DNA of 64,000 nt. Origin: Rouxiella sp. S1S-2. GTDB taxonomy: Bacteria; Pseudomonadota; Gammaproteobacteria; Enterobacterales; Enterobacteriaceae. The stretch is from NCBI RefSeq assembly GCF_009208105.1, contig NZ_WFKL01000001.1, forward strand, positions 1,736,001 through 1,800,000, written 5' to 3'. Positions 28,521 to 38,426 of the stretch are shown piece by piece (the stretch's first letter is position 1; each line of letters begins with the position of its first letter). The notes under the pieces were generated by a model. It made no database searches and had not been told where the DNA came from. It was given only the letters and a program-made list of their open reading frames with translations. The translations under genes and the position numbers were made by a program.

Positions 28521-28904
28521 CTATTCGACAATTTCAATCAAGTTTCCATCGGGGTCTTTAATCACTGCCTCGTAATAACCATCGCCAGTGGTACGCGGGC
28601 GAGAGACCAGAATTGCGAGTGCTTCAGCCTTTCTTGCCAGAGCATCCACCTTATCCTTCCCACCCACTGATATTGCCAGGTGCGCCCATCCGCAGGTGCT
28701 ATTATCAGGCAGCCATTCGGTAAGCCCTGGCTTGGTCATTAATTCTACGGCAATGTCGTCCGCTATTTTTACAAAATAGGACTCAAACCCCAGATTGGTC
28801 TGGCTGCTGTATTTCTCGTTAATCTCTGCGTCGAAAAAATTGACCCAGAAACGCGCCTGCGTTTCCAGACTCGAGGTCCATAAAGCAATGTGTGCGATTT
28901 TCAT
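28521..28904 (-). CDS. VOC-family (glyoxalase/dioxygenase fold) protein
   Basis: The 127-residue protein is one VOC module: IAHIALWTSSLETQARFWVNFFDAEI, WAHLAISVGGKDKVDALARKAEA, GYYEAVIKDPDGNLIEIVE. The metal ligands expected of a glyoxalase (His in the first strand, Glu in the last) are present. It starts only one base after the stop of the MFS gene upstream, so the two are one operon. The substrate is not known, and glyoxalase I itself is unlikely because the sequence around the ligands differs. Confidence 0.82.
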   Translation of the reverse strand: MKIAHIALWTSSLETQARFWVNFFDAEINEKYSSQTNLGFESYFVKIADDIAVELMTKPGLTEWLPDNSTCGWAHLAISVGGKDKVDALARKAEALAILVSRPRTTGDGYYEAVIKDPDGNLIEIVE

Positions 28905-28905
28905 G

Positions 28906-30042
28906 TTAAGCGTCTCCTCGGATTTTCATATTTTTGTTCAAAATAATGCTGAGCATTAAAACCACCACCATTAGCGCCGCCACAAAAACAAAGGCATGCG
29001 GTAATGAACTGTGGTGAGCAATAAAGCCGATCAATGCCGGGCCAGCCAGCACGCCGATATAGCCCAGAGTGGTAACGGCAGGTACGGCGACCCTTTGCGG
29101 CATGCTTTTCTGTTTGCCTATCTGGCTGAACATCACGGGTACGATATTGGCGCAACCCGCACCAATCAGCAGATAGCCTGTTAGCAGAAGAGGGAGGGCG
29201 TCGGAGGTAAATATTAAGCAAAACCCAATGAAGGCCATGATGGCGCCGTACACCACCACGCGAAGCTGACCAAAGCGTTTTATAATCGCATCACCGCCAA
29301 GACGCCCGACGGTCATTGCCGTGGCAAAGCAGATAAAGCCAAGCCCACCCAGAGAATCGGCTACGTTTCTGACTTCAACCAGATAAACAGCGCTCCAGTC
29401 GAGCACCGTCCCTTCGGCAAGGAAAACAATAAAGCAAATCACGCCCAAGAGCAGAACCTCTCCTTTCGGGATGGCAAAGGCCGGGCCTTCTGCCGGATTG
29501 GCATACGACAGTAAATGACGAAAGCTGACAGTGATCAGCACGCAGACCACGACTGCCACCATGAGCGTTGAGATGAATATGCTGAACCCCAGACTCATCA
29601 GACTGGTCATCAGCCCCGCGCCTGCGATGCCCCCCACGCTATACATGCCGTGAAATCCCGACATCAGTGGCGTATTTTCATTTTTCTCCACCAAAATGGC
29701 CTGAATATTCATCGTGCAGTCGGTCAGCCCAACGCCAACGCCAAACATAAGCAAAAGTAGACCTAGAATGACGGGATTATTGGCCAGAATTAAAAAGGGC
29801 ATCGACAGCAGAATAATAATTACCGCGCAGGAAATGACCTTTCGGCAGCCAAAGCGGGAGGATAATAGTCCGGCTAATGGCATAGAAATAATGGCTCCGC
29901 CGCCCAAACACAATAACAGCACGCCGAGCAGTGCGTCGTTTACACCGGTATTCATTTTGGCGAAGGGCACCATTGCCGCCCATGATGATGTGGCCAAACC
30001 GGCAATAAAAAATACACATCTCGTCGCTATCTTTTCATTCAT
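28906..30042 (-). CDS. MFS transporter (YbjJ-like sugar/efflux group)
   Basis: The 378-residue inner-membrane transporter has 12 predicted helices. The MFS loop 2-3 motif is weak (GLLSSRFGCRKV) and a matching one appears in the second half (GRLGGDAIIKRFGQLR). FGVGVGLTDCTMNIQAILVE and GFHGMYSVGGIAGAG are typical of the FucP/YbjJ group. It is between a degenerate inositol-monophosphatase homologue upstream and the VOC gene downstream, all on one strand, facing a DeoR regulator. The cluster looks like a small sugar or cyclitol uptake unit. Confidence 0.87.
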   Translation of the reverse strand: MNEKIATRCVFFIAGLATSSWAAMVPFAKMNTGVNDALLGVLLLCLGGGAIISMPLAGLLSSRFGCRKVISCAVIIILLSMPFLILANNPVILGLLLLMFGVGVGLTDCTMNIQAILVEKNENTPLMSGFHGMYSVGGIAGAGLMTSLMSLGFSIFISTLMVAVVVCVLITVSFRHLLSYANPAEGPAFAIPKGEVLLLGVICFIVFLAEGTVLDWSAVYLVEVRNVADSLGGLGFICFATAMTVGRLGGDAIIKRFGQLRVVVYGAIMAFIGFCLIFTSDALPLLLTGYLLIGAGCANIVPVMFSQIGKQKSMPQRVAVPAVTTLGYIGVLAGPALIGFIAHHSSLPHAFVFVAALMVVVLMLSIILNKNMKIRGDA

Positions 30043-30081
30043 CTTAAATCTCTAATTGGTGAGTTATTGAAGCTTAAATGC

Positions 30082-30855
30082 TCAAGTTATAGGCATCAGT
30101 AATTGCAAAATATGCTGGTGCACGGCCTGCGATCCGCTGGCGATGATCATATTGCTGGCACCGGGCAGGCGGCTTTCATAAACCGTGAAAAGGCCACCGG
30201 CATTCTGTATCAGAATAAGCGCAGGCATAAATTCGGCGATCGACTCTGCCGCAATGATGCAAATATCAAGGTAACCCGTTGCCAACATCGCCATGGCGTA
30301 ATAAGGGTCGCCCTGGCGTGTCACTAATACCCGCTGGCGTATTTCTTTAACCCAACCGCTGCCGGTTGTGAAATCAAAGTCGGTATTGATATGCAGAATT
30401 GCCTGATCCAAACGAATATTCTGGCGAGTTGACAGCGTAAATTCGCCCATCGGACTGAAGATTCGCGTCGGCGTACCGTCAGACCAAAAACGTTCACGGG
30501 TAAAAGGATGACTTAACATGCACATTTCAGTAACGCCATTGATGGCTAGCCCGATTAACATGCCGATGCAGGAAACGCCTTGCACCTTGCTGGCGAACTG
30601 TTTGATAACCCATTCAAATTCACTGCTCGCTGAGGCTGGCATCAGACAAGAGGTGTGAACTACGTGGGTAGGGTAAGCGTTAAGAATGTGTTTTTTTATC
30701 TCCTCCTCAATTTCTTGAGGTATGTCTTCCCGCAATTCACCGTTGAGCGATCCTGCTTCCTCAGTTGCATAACGTGGACGAGAGGGGGTGAGAATCTTAT
30801 GCTCGGCCAGCGCAGCCAGCTGATGGAGAAAGTTGATATCAGGCAGGGTTAACAT
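30082..30855 (-). CDS. inositol-monophosphatase-like protein lacking catalytic metal ligands
   Basis: The 257-residue protein follows the IMPase fold throughout but has lost the active site. Where the family has WVxDPxDGT (two metal-binding Asp), this reads WVIKQFASK. Where it has GEE, this has VVHTSC. Where it has WDxAA...AGG, this has AEFMPALILIQNAGG. There is no frameshift or stop, so the gene seems kept as a non-catalytic protein, perhaps a sugar-phosphate sensor or partner of the transporter encoded next to it. It lies 39 bases upstream of the MFS gene and is divergent from the DeoR regulator. Confidence 0.8.
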   Translation of the reverse strand: MLTLPDINFLHQLAALAEHKILTPSRPRYATEEAGSLNGELREDIPQEIEEEIKKHILNAYPTHVVHTSCLMPASASSEFEWVIKQFASKVQGVSCIGMLIGLAINGVTEMCMLSHPFTRERFWSDGTPTRIFSPMGEFTLSTRQNIRLDQAILHINTDFDFTTGSGWVKEIRQRVLVTRQGDPYYAMAMLATGYLDICIIAAESIAEFMPALILIQNAGGLFTVYESRLPGASNMIIASGSQAVHQHILQLLMPIT

Positions 30856-30954
30856 TTTTCAGGACACTTCTCCGGTAAAGGGACGTTGACAGACACAGTA
30901 GCGATGCACGATCATGCTCCTTATTGCTCAGTGTTTATTTATTTAGGAGTTTAC

Positions 30955-31725
30955 GTGCTCGATTATGCAGCTTTCCCTAAGGAACGACAAGCCCTCATTA
31001 AACAGATACTCCTGGACAGTGGCCGGGTGGTTTGCAACGAACTTGCTGCGCAGCTCAAGGTGTCAGAACACACTATTCGTCGTGATTTACATGAGCTTAG
31101 TAAGAAAGGGGTGTGTAAGAAAGTCTATGGCGGTGCTGTAATAGCATTGCCTGAAGCCGGTGATTTCTCTGGTCGTCGGGATATAAATAGAGATAAAAAG
31201 AGCAGTATCGCGCATAAATGTGCACAACTGGTCAAGCACGGCAGCTGTATTTTTATCGACAGCGGGACGACTAATTTAGCCATTGCCGACGCGCTGCCTG
31301 CCGATATGGCCCTCACGGTCGTGACAAACTCTGCGGAGATTGCCGTCATTTTGTTAAAAAAACCGTTATTTGAAGTGATTATGCTGGGAGGGCAGATTCA
31401 GCGAGCCTCCGGAGGATGCGTGGGGACTTCCGCCGTCACTCAGTTGAAAGGGGTAATGTTTGATCAAGGGTTTATTGGTGGTTGCGCGATGGCCCCAGAA
31501 ACAGGTCTAACGGGGTTTGACTATGCAGACTGCGAATTTAAAAAAGCCATCATTGGTCAGTGTAATGAAACCCTTGTTGGACTCACTGCCGATAAAATTC
31601 CGGCCGTGGCCCGCTACGTTGTCGCCGACAGCAGTCAGATTGATGTGATGGTGGTTGAAGAAAATATCAGCCGCGAGTACTACTCCGCCTTTCGTGAGCA
31701 TGATATCCGCATCTACACGGTGTAA
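30955..31725 (+). CDS. DeoR-family transcriptional regulator
   Basis: The protein has 256 residues from GTG 30955, which has TTAGGAG upstream. The in-frame sequence further upstream does not resemble the family. The HTH starts FPKERQALIKQILLDSGRVVCNELAAQLKVSEHTIRRDL and the phosphosugar-binding domain contains FIDSGTTNLAIADAL, VTNSAEIAVIL and VVADSSQIDVMV. Such proteins repress sugar genes until a sugar phosphate binds. It is divergent from the IMPase-like/MFS/VOC operon, its likely target. Confidence 0.9.
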   Translation: MLDYAAFPKERQALIKQILLDSGRVVCNELAAQLKVSEHTIRRDLHELSKKGVCKKVYGGAVIALPEAGDFSGRRDINRDKKSSIAHKCAQLVKHGSCIFIDSGTTNLAIADALPADMALTVVTNSAEIAVILLKKPLFEVIMLGGQIQRASGGCVGTSAVTQLKGVMFDQGFIGGCAMAPETGLTGFDYADCEFKKAIIGQCNETLVGLTADKIPAVARYVVADSSQIDVMVVEENISREYYSAFREHDIRIYTV

Positions 31726-31759
31726 TGAGTGATGGGCAATTCAGCGCCGATTTAATCAG

Positions 31760-31787
31760 AAGAGGCAACCTTGGGTGATTGCCTCTT
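31760..31787 (+). terminator. stem-loop after the DeoR gene
   Basis: AAGAGGCAA/TTGCCTCTT form a 9-bp stem around a 10-base loop, 35 bases beyond the stop. There is no clear U-run. Confidence 0.5.
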
Positions 31788-31840
31788 GGCCGGTGCATTG
31801 ATATTCAGTGTCGTCGGGAAGTTAGCGCATCAATTAACGA

Positions 31841-32251
31841 TTAAGGGACGCCGTTATAACCATCGAGATAAGCTTCAGTTGCGCCTTTAGCAATCATTTG
31901 TTGCTGCGTAATCGGATCATCAACGGTATAGGTATGACCGGCATACATGGCTTTGTCGCCACCCTGAATTACGCCGCTTGTACCTATTAAATGGGCACGC
32001 TCCATAGCTTGAACGGGGGTCATCCCAGAAGCCTGATCTCGTTTACCGATATCATAGAACTGCTGCATAACGGGTTTCATCACTCTGATATTGTCGGCCG
32101 TTAAAGGACGAGTATTGGGATCAAAGTGGTTTTGTGCAATTTCTTGAGCGACGTGGCGAGCATTTCTGTCAACGCTAGTTTGTTGACTGTTGCAGGCGGA
32201 AAGTACAAGCGAAATAGAAACGGCGAGAGGTAAAATCCCTTTCTTCAACAT
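31841..32251 (-). CDS. putative lipoprotein, possibly Exc2 family
   Basis: The 136-residue protein has a lipoprotein signal (MLKKGILPLAVSISLVLSAC). The mature part is helical and polar (NARHVAQEIAQNHFDPNTRP, MKPVMQQFYDIGKRDQASGM), then QAMERAHLIGTSG and a C-terminal QQMIAKGATEAYLDGYNG. The layout recalls the Exc2-type lipoproteins of enterobacteria, named after plasmid entry-exclusion proteins, but I hold this only loosely. It is a single gene beside the tRNA. Confidence 0.65.
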   Translation of the reverse strand: MLKKGILPLAVSISLVLSACNSQQTSVDRNARHVAQEIAQNHFDPNTRPLTADNIRVMKPVMQQFYDIGKRDQASGMTPVQAMERAHLIGTSGVIQGGDKAMYAGHTYTVDDPITQQQMIAKGATEAYLDGYNGVP

Positions 32252-32380
32252 TAGGTTATCTTCCTGATTTTATTAGCTGAAAAACCATTAAACACCAGAG
32301 TGATCGGCAAGTAAATATGTTCAGATTGATAACGGGAATATTTGTAGGGCTAGAGGGTTATGCAGTTTCAAACATAAAGT

Positions 32381-32410
32381 AAAGGGGCTAACCTTTCGAT
32401 TAACCCCTTG
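32381..32410 (-). terminator. terminator downstream of tRNA-Pro
   Basis: On the minus strand AAGGGGtTAA/TTAgCCCCTT forms a stem around an 8-base loop and is followed by TTTACTTTAT. It is 17 bases beyond the tRNA 3' end. Confidence 0.75.
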
Positions 32411-32426
32411 ATCTATCTACAATAGT

Positions 32427-32503
32427 TGGTCGGCATGAGAGGATTTGAACCTCCGACCCTCGCCCCCCCAGGACGATGCGCTACCAAGCTGCGCTACATG
32501 CCG
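32427..32503 (-). tRNA. proL: tRNA-Pro(GGG)
   Basis: A 77-nt cloverleaf on the minus strand has the acceptor CGGCATG/CATGCCG, D arm GCGC...GCGC, anticodon stem TCGTC/GGCGA with loop CTGGGGG (anticodon GGG), T arm GGAGG-TTCAAAT-CCTCT, and encoded ACCA end. It reads Pro codons CCC/CCU. Its place beside yejM is the same as E. coli proL. Confidence 0.95.
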
Positions 32504-32579
32504 ATTCTGTTTAAACAGTCTACGCATTCGGGCTTTAAAATCAATATGCTGTGCTCACGACTGCTTCAATTTTAAACAG

Positions 32580-34349
32580 TTAGTTCGCTACAAATCGTTT
32601 CTGATTGGTCAGCACCTGTAACAGCAGGCCCAGTTCCGGGCGCTGGTCTTTAAGCTCAAGGCCATTGCTGTCATAGGCGTGATAGTTGCCGTTATTGTCC
32701 AGTCGAATGGTCTGCGTAGGTGTCGTTATCACCAGTGCGCCGTCGTTGCTGCTGGAAACCCAGTTGTTGGTCCGACGTGCGGCAAACAGGTCTTCACCCT
32801 GTGAATAGTCAGCCGGTGAGGTGGTGACGTGCAACAGGCGCTGCATTAGTGTCGTCATTACGTCTTCATGGGCGGTCAGTTTGTTTACCGTTTGAGCCGG
32901 CGTGCCCGGCCAATGGATAACCAGCGGAACTTGAATCTGTGCTGTATCCATCGCGTTTTGCTGGGCATTAAGGTCAACGCCCTTCGAACCGGTAATGACT
33001 ACCACCGTATTGCTGAGCATGCCTTTGTCCTGGAGCTTTTTGAGTACCTCGGCGATTTGCTGGTCAACTTCCTCGGCCCCTTGCTGATAGCGTCGATTGA
33101 TCGTTGCTGCAGAAGATTTTTTACCGTCTTTACCAGGAGCTATAGCGCCAGTGGTACCGCTAAAGCTGAGATAAGAGAACCACGGGCGTGTGCTTCTTGC
33201 GTTCAGCCACTGCTCCCATTGCTGGGTGGTTTGCGCATCGTCCTGACTTGTTGCCGGCGGCAGTGAGAAGTCGGAAAGCAGTGCCTGTCGATAAAGCGGA
33301 CTGTTAAAACCGTCGGAGGCAAACAGGCCAAATTCATAATTTTGCTGAGCAAGAGAGGTCATCAATGCCGACGGTTTGCGTGAGGTTATAATCCCCTCAA
33401 GATAGGTTGGGGAGATGCCATAAAATAGCCCAAACAGCCCCGTATCATCCTGATTACCTGAGCTAAAGTGATGCGTGAAATTCACATTGTTGCTGGCAAA
33501 TTGGCTCAACTGCGGCAGACTTTTCGACATTGTGGTGGCATTCAGGCCATTGACCACGATCATCAGTAAATTATAGTTACTGCCTTTATCACGGAAACTG
33601 ATGGTGTTCAGCGGATATTCGACTGAAATCGCTTCAGGATCACCTTGTTCAATTAGACGCTGCTGATAAGCCTGAGCATCAAGCAGGCCATGCTTTTCAA
33701 GGAATTTACGCGCCGTCATCGGGTACGACAGTGGCAGATTGGAGCGCTGCATGGTGATAGGGCGGTAGAAATTGGCGTCAGCCCAAATGTACATCAGGTG
33801 CGAAGCAAAGAAGCAGCAAATAAACAGGACTACCAACGGCTTGGCAAAGCTGCGGCGGTTGAGGCTGCGCAGTTTTTGCCATGCCCAAGTGCCAAATAGC
33901 ATCTCTATCAGGAAAATAATCGGCACGCAGATAAACATTAACTGCCAGTCACGTGCCAATTCGGCCTGACCGGGGTTCACCACCAGCTCCCACACCACGG
34001 GGTTAATATGCAGGTGGAAACGGGTAAACACTTCAGTGTCTACCAGCAGCAGCGTGAGCCCTGTTGTGGCGAGTATGGCCGAGAGGAATCGCAGCAATCG
34101 CTGCGACATCACCACAAACGTCAGTGGGAAAACGATCAGCAGATAAACGGCAAAGCCGACAAAGCTGAAATGACCTAGCCAACTGACCAGCGCGTAAATC
34201 CTGCCTTCAAGCGAGGAGGGCCAGTCAGAAACAAATAGATATCTGCTACCGAGTCCAAGACTAAGCAGAATATTGAATAGGGCGAACCAGTGCCCCCAGC
34301 TAACCATCTGGGATACTTTTTCGCGATAGCGTGGACTATTTGTCACCAT
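32580..34349 (-). CDS. yejM: YejM/PbgA/LapC, inner-membrane regulator of lipopolysaccharide synthesis
   Basis: The 589-residue protein has five N-terminal membrane helices (within residues about 18-190) and a large periplasmic domain of alkaline-phosphatase/sulfatase fold (LLMIVVNGLNATTMSKSLPQLSQFASNNVNFTHHFSSGNQDD). In E. coli the protein senses LPS and restrains LapB-FtsH cleavage of LpxC, and it is essential. The hydrolase-like domain lacks the full metal site in the family. The gene overlaps neither neighbour but sits 24 bases after yejL on the same strand, a conserved pair. Confidence 0.93.
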   Translation of the reverse strand: MVTNSPRYREKVSQMVSWGHWFALFNILLSLGLGSRYLFVSDWPSSLEGRIYALVSWLGHFSFVGFAVYLLIVFPLTFVVMSQRLLRFLSAILATTGLTLLLVDTEVFTRFHLHINPVVWELVVNPGQAELARDWQLMFICVPIIFLIEMLFGTWAWQKLRSLNRRSFAKPLVVLFICCFFASHLMYIWADANFYRPITMQRSNLPLSYPMTARKFLEKHGLLDAQAYQQRLIEQGDPEAISVEYPLNTISFRDKGSNYNLLMIVVNGLNATTMSKSLPQLSQFASNNVNFTHHFSSGNQDDTGLFGLFYGISPTYLEGIITSRKPSALMTSLAQQNYEFGLFASDGFNSPLYRQALLSDFSLPPATSQDDAQTTQQWEQWLNARSTRPWFSYLSFSGTTGAIAPGKDGKKSSAATINRRYQQGAEEVDQQIAEVLKKLQDKGMLSNTVVVITGSKGVDLNAQQNAMDTAQIQVPLVIHWPGTPAQTVNKLTAHEDVMTTLMQRLLHVTTSPADYSQGEDLFAARRTNNWVSSSNDGALVITTPTQTIRLDNNGNYHAYDSNGLELKDQRPELGLLLQVLTNQKRFVAN

Positions 34350-34373
34350 AAAAGGATTTGGCTAAATATTAAA

Positions 34374-34601
34374 TTAATGGGCTTTGTCTTCTCTTATAGA
34401 TGCTTGCAAGGCATCGGCAAACGAACGTCCCAGAACTTTACGCTGAGCAGGAGCGACGCTGGTGTTGATAAGGTTAGTCACCATATTGCCTAAAACCATT
34501 AGAGAAAGGTCGGTTGGCGCGCGGTGTTTTTCCAGAACGGTGGCTAACTCAGACAGCAGTTGCTCAACGTGTTCGTCACTATAACGGGATGATTGTGGCA
34601 T
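34374..34601 (-). CDS. yejL: YejL, UPF0352 protein
   Basis: The 75-residue protein follows the UPF0352 pattern: [20 protein letters not shown], then [25 protein letters not shown] and [16 protein letters not shown]. It is a small helical dimer with no known role. It is always next to yejM and yejK in enterobacteria. Confidence 0.92.
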   Translation of the reverse strand: MPQSSRYSDEHVEQLLSELATVLEKHRAPTDLSLMVLGNMVTNLINTSVAPAQRKVLGRSFADALQASIREDKAH

Positions 34602-34811
34602 AGATTAATGTGCTCAAAGCTTTACAAAGTCCAATATCTTAACTTATCGCGGCATGAGTTTCCGCATTTTTATAACGTTAATAACGCTGGGTTAGTGTCT
34701 GCCCCTGTTACCAGAGGTTTCGAGTGTACGGGTAATGGCTTGCAGCAGGTGCGCTTCAGTGTTTGAATACGCGGCGCAGGGGAATACCCTAAATGAACAG
34801 GAGATGGTCAA

Positions 34812-35822
34812 ATGAGTCTGGATCTCGAGCAAATTGCTCTACACCAGTTGAATAAACGCGACGAGCAGACGCTGGATGTTGTGCTGCGCGATACCCTTTT
34901 AACCCCGAATGCGGCGGTTGAAGAGATGATGGCCGAGCTTCATCGTGTTTACAGCGCCAAGAACAAAGCTTATGGCCTGTTTAATGAAGACAGCGAGCTG
35001 GCCACTGCGCTGCGCGGCTGTCGCCAGGGTGACGAAGATTTTCTCGGATTTAGTCGTGCCGCGACCGGTCGTCTGCGCGACGAGCTGGCGAAATATCCTT
35101 TTGCCGAAGGCGGCGTTGTGCTGTTCTGCCACTATCGTTTTCTGGCGGTCGAGTATTTGCTGGTTGCCGTGCTGAGCAGCCGCAGCAGCATGCGCGTAAA
35201 CGAGCAGCTTGACGTGAGCAGCATTCATTATCTCGATATCAACCACGCCGATATCGTGGCGCGTATTGATCTGACCGAATGGGAAACTAACCCGGAATCA
35301 ACGCGTTATCTGACGTTCCTCAAGGGCCGAGTAGGCCGTAAAGTCTCTGACTTCTTTATGGATTTTCTCGGTGCTTCAGTGGGTCTGGATACCAAGGCGC
35401 AAAACCGCGGGCTGTTGCAGGCCGTTGATGACTACTGCGCACAAGCGCAGCTAGATAAGAATGAACGACAGAACTACCGTCAGCAGGTGTATACCTACTG
35501 CAATGATCAGTTGCAGGCGGGTGAAGAGATTGAATTGCAGGAGCTGGCGCAGGAGTTGCCGCCGCTGGGCGATAAAGACTTTAAACAATTTTCGACCGAT
35601 CAGGGTTATGAGTTGGAAGAGAGCTTCCCAGCCGACCGCAGTACGCTGCGTCAGTTGACTAAGTTTGCCGGCAGCGGCGGGGGCGTGAGTATCAACTTCG
35701 ACGCCATGCTGATGGGCGAACGAATCTTTTGGGATCCGGCGACTGATACGTTGACGATTAAAGGCACGCCGCCGAACCTGCGTGACCAGTTGCAGCGTCG
35801 TTCTGGCAGCGGTAACAGCTGA
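34812..35822 (+). CDS. yejK: YejK, nucleoid-associated protein NdpA
   Basis: The 336-residue protein begins [19 protein letters not shown] and contains [23 protein letters not shown] and the late [28 protein letters not shown], all family hallmarks. YejK was found in purified nucleoids and binds topoisomerases in E. coli; its exact job is unclear. AACAGGAG precedes the ATG. It is divergent from yejL and ends in a shared terminator with rplY. Confidence 0.93.
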   Translation: MSLDLEQIALHQLNKRDEQTLDVVLRDTLLTPNAAVEEMMAELHRVYSAKNKAYGLFNEDSELATALRGCRQGDEDFLGFSRAATGRLRDELAKYPFAEGGVVLFCHYRFLAVEYLLVAVLSSRSSMRVNEQLDVSSIHYLDINHADIVARIDLTEWETNPESTRYLTFLKGRVGRKVSDFFMDFLGASVGLDTKAQNRGLLQAVDDYCAQAQLDKNERQNYRQQVYTYCNDQLQAGEEIELQELAQELPPLGDKDFKQFSTDQGYELEESFPADRSTLRQLTKFAGSGGGVSINFDAMLMGERIFWDPATDTLTIKGTPPNLRDQLQRRSGSGNS

Positions 35823-35839
35823 GTTTCACCAAAATCAGA

Positions 35840-35876
35840 CAATAAAAAACGCCGCATTAAGCGGCGTTTTTTATTG
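35840..35876. terminator. bidirectional terminator between yejK and rplY
   Basis: CAATAAAAAACGCCGC and its exact complement flank ATTAA. A- and T-runs on both sides serve both convergent genes. Confidence 0.92.
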
Positions 35877-35918
35877 TTCTCGCGTAGGCGTCCCTATGCG
35901 CATCTACTCAGTTTGCGA

Positions 35919-36203
35919 TTAAACGCGAACGAAGTCGATGTGAGCCAGTTTTGGCTTGAACGGGTGACGCTGTACAGCTTGAACTTTAACTTTGGTTTCT
36001 TTACCGTCGATAACCAGAGTAATTGCTTCGCTGTAAAATTCCGCTTTCAGTTCCTGGTTCTTTACAGAGTCATGGTCCAACTCGATAGAGATAGGTTCAG
36101 CAGAGCCACCGTAAACGATAGCTGGGAATTTGTTTGCTGCGCGCAGGCGGCGGCTCGCACCCTTACCCTGCGCAGTACGTACTTGTGCATTAATAGTAGT
36201 CAT
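35919..36203 (-). CDS. rplY: 50S ribosomal protein L25
   Basis: The protein has 94 residues, the same length as E. coli L25, from the ATG at 36203 with AAGAG upstream. It begins [20 protein letters not shown] and ends [18 protein letters not shown]. It binds 5S rRNA in the central protuberance of the large subunit. It is the short form without the CTC extension seen in other bacteria. Confidence 0.96.
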   Translation of the reverse strand: MTTINAQVRTAQGKGASRRLRAANKFPAIVYGGSAEPISIELDHDSVKNQELKAEFYSEAITLVIDGKETKVKVQAVQRHPFKPKLAHIDFVRV

Positions 36204-36351
36204 GATTTTTCTCTTAATAAGAAAATTACTGTTACAGGCGACCCAGCAACAGGTGATAGATCTTCGCTTCGCACATGGCGAAAGCGGGCGGTATGTTACC
36301 GAAGTATCACCCGCACGGCAAATGATTAATCCCTGAATATGTCTTAAACCG

Positions 36352-38121
36352 CTAACCTCGCAGCTCGTGGGCACGGCGAAAACGGCCCTGATAATCGAAG
36401 ATCTTCTCGCGAATTTGCCAGAACCTGCCTTTCATACGCGCGACAACAAAATCGGGATGCCGCAGTAGCGCCTGTTGGGCAATGATATCTGCCGCGCTGT
36501 TCCACACCAGTTCAACGCCAGGTGCGCGCTGATGCGGGCGCATAAAGTTATGCAAAAAGGCCGTTCGCTGGGCCGACGTTTGCAGGCGATAGCGTTCGCT
36601 GGCGTTCGCGCCGTCCTCATCGTAATAGGTAATTTTTAACCATTCGCCTTTGTCATCTTTGCCGGCTTCAAGGCTCATACCGCCGCAGCGCAGCACGAGA
36701 GCGTCTTTCAGCCGCTGTGCCGCTTTGAGCATATCGTCGGGGTCGACCAATATTTCCTGACACTGATGACACCGGCGGGCAGCAATGTCGTTTTCCGCAC
36801 CGCAGTGTGGGCAGCTTTTAAAGCGAAAGCGAAAATCGCACTGCTCGCGATTGTCTTCATCATCTTCAAGAATGCCCTGACAGCGGCGTCCAAAGTGTTC
36901 GATAACAGTGCCGTCTTCCGTGGTTTTTCCCCAAAAAATATTGGCGAAGCCGCAGGCGGGACAAAAAACCTGCACCGGTTTATTGTCACCGGCGGGTTTA
37001 TGACTGCCTACTTCAGGGGTAAACAAGTCGTGCGGATTGCCTGCGTAGTCAAGGATCAGGCAATCGGTCTTATCCGGTGCCAGTCGCAGCCCTCGGCCCA
37101 CAATTTGCTGGTAAAGACTCACTGACTCGGTAGGGCGCAAAATAGCAATTAAATCAACGTGCGGCGCATCAAAGCCGGTAGTAAGCACCGAAACGTTAAC
37201 GAGATAACGCAATTTTTGCTGTTTAAATGCGTTAATTAACTGGTCTCTGTCCTGGGCTGACGTTTGCGCACTCACCAGTGCCGTCTCTCCGGCGGGCAGC
37301 AGTTTGAATACTTCGCCTGCGTGCTCCACCGTCGAACAGAAAACCATCGCACCTTTGCGATCTTTTGCAAAATCTACAATCTGATTAACAATGTGTGGCG
37401 TGATGCGCGCCTGCTGACGCAGTTCGAGGTTGAGATCCGCTTCGGCGAACAGCCCATTGCTGTTGGGCTGCAGGCGGCTGAAATCATACTGCACCACCGG
37501 CATATCTAGACGCTCCGGCGGTACCAGAAACTGATGTTTTATCATGTAGCGCAGCGGCAACTCGTAAATACAGTCGCGAAACAGACATTTATCATCACCG
37601 CGCACCATACCCTGATAGTGAAACTGATAAATCCAGCCTTTACCGAGGCGATAAGGCGTGGCGGTCAGTCCCAATAATCTGAGACGCGGATTTTGACTGC
37701 GCAGATGAGTAATAATTTGCTGATACTGGCTGTTGTCATCGTCGCTGATGCGGTGACATTCGTCGATAATCAACAGAGAAAATGCGCTGTCGAACTTATC
37801 CAGATTGGGCGCAACCGACTGTACGCTGCCAAATACCACCTTCCCCTGGCTTTGCTTGATGTTTAGCCCAGCGGCAAAAATATCGGCATCCAGTCCGTAA
37901 GAGAGATATTTCGAGTGATTCTGCGCCACAAGTTCTTTGACGTGCGCGAGCACCAATACGCGCCCTCGGGCAACCCTTGCCAGCTCGGCAATCACCAGAC
38001 TTTTCCCCGCACCGGTAGGCAGTACGATAGCGGCAGGCGCATCGTGGCGTCGAAAATGCTGCAGCGTGGCGTCTACGGCTTCTTGCTGATAAGGGCGGAG
38101 TGTAAAGGGAATGGCTTGCAT
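36352..38121 (-). CDS. radD: RadD (YejH) DEAD/DEAH-box helicase-like ATPase
   Basis: The protein has 589 residues from the ATG at 38121; the in-frame sequence further upstream is not family-like. Superfamily 2 motifs are present: Walker A PTGAGKS (35-41), DECH box in [13 protein letters not shown], motif [11 protein letters not shown], and motif VI-like [11 protein letters not shown]. The C-terminal third carries zinc-type cysteines ([26 protein letters not shown]). In E. coli RadD aids RecA-driven recombination and survival of DNA damage and interacts with SSB. Confidence 0.93.
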   Translation of the reverse strand: MQAIPFTLRPYQQEAVDATLQHFRRHDAPAAIVLPTGAGKSLVIAELARVARGRVLVLAHVKELVAQNHSKYLSYGLDADIFAAGLNIKQSQGKVVFGSVQSVAPNLDKFDSAFSLLIIDECHRISDDDNSQYQQIITHLRSQNPRLRLLGLTATPYRLGKGWIYQFHYQGMVRGDDKCLFRDCIYELPLRYMIKHQFLVPPERLDMPVVQYDFSRLQPNSNGLFAEADLNLELRQQARITPHIVNQIVDFAKDRKGAMVFCSTVEHAGEVFKLLPAGETALVSAQTSAQDRDQLINAFKQQKLRYLVNVSVLTTGFDAPHVDLIAILRPTESVSLYQQIVGRGLRLAPDKTDCLILDYAGNPHDLFTPEVGSHKPAGDNKPVQVFCPACGFANIFWGKTTEDGTVIEHFGRRCQGILEDDEDNREQCDFRFRFKSCPHCGAENDIAARRCHQCQEILVDPDDMLKAAQRLKDALVLRCGGMSLEAGKDDKGEWLKITYYDEDGANASERYRLQTSAQRTAFLHNFMRPHQRAPGVELVWNSAADIIAQQALLRHPDFVVARMKGRFWQIREKIFDYQGRFRRAHELRG

Positions 38122-38331
38122 GACGACCCAAAACTTTCTGTGGCAGATAAAAACAGAGTGGCAGTATGCCAATTATTCTCTCACAAGGCGAACGGCGCTC
38201 AAGTAACCTGCATTAAAATTTAGTCTGCTAAGTTTTACAGATAGACGCGACATTTAATCGCAAGGCCCGCTATAATAGACGCTCTCAACGGCAGGCAGAC
38301 TGCCCATTCAAATTCATTAAATAATACTTTT

Positions 38332-38369
38332 ACACCCTGCGGTTGCAGCATTATGCAGCAGCGGGGTGT
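38332..38369 (+). repeat. hairpin upstream of rsuA
   Basis: ACACCCtGC and GCgGGGTGT enclose a second small stem (TTGCAGCATTATGCAGC). Followed by TGTGTTTTATT it looks like a weak terminator or a leader structure of rsuA. Confidence 0.45.
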
Positions 38370-38426
38370 TGTGTTTTATTAAAGCGCGAGCACTCCATGC
38401 TCGCCAGGACAGGCTAAGTAGATTCA

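Noticed and set aside
30886..30954. Upstream start for the DeoR regulator at 30886
   Set aside because: The extra 23 residues do not resemble the family, and GTG 30955 has a good TTAGGAG at proper spacing.
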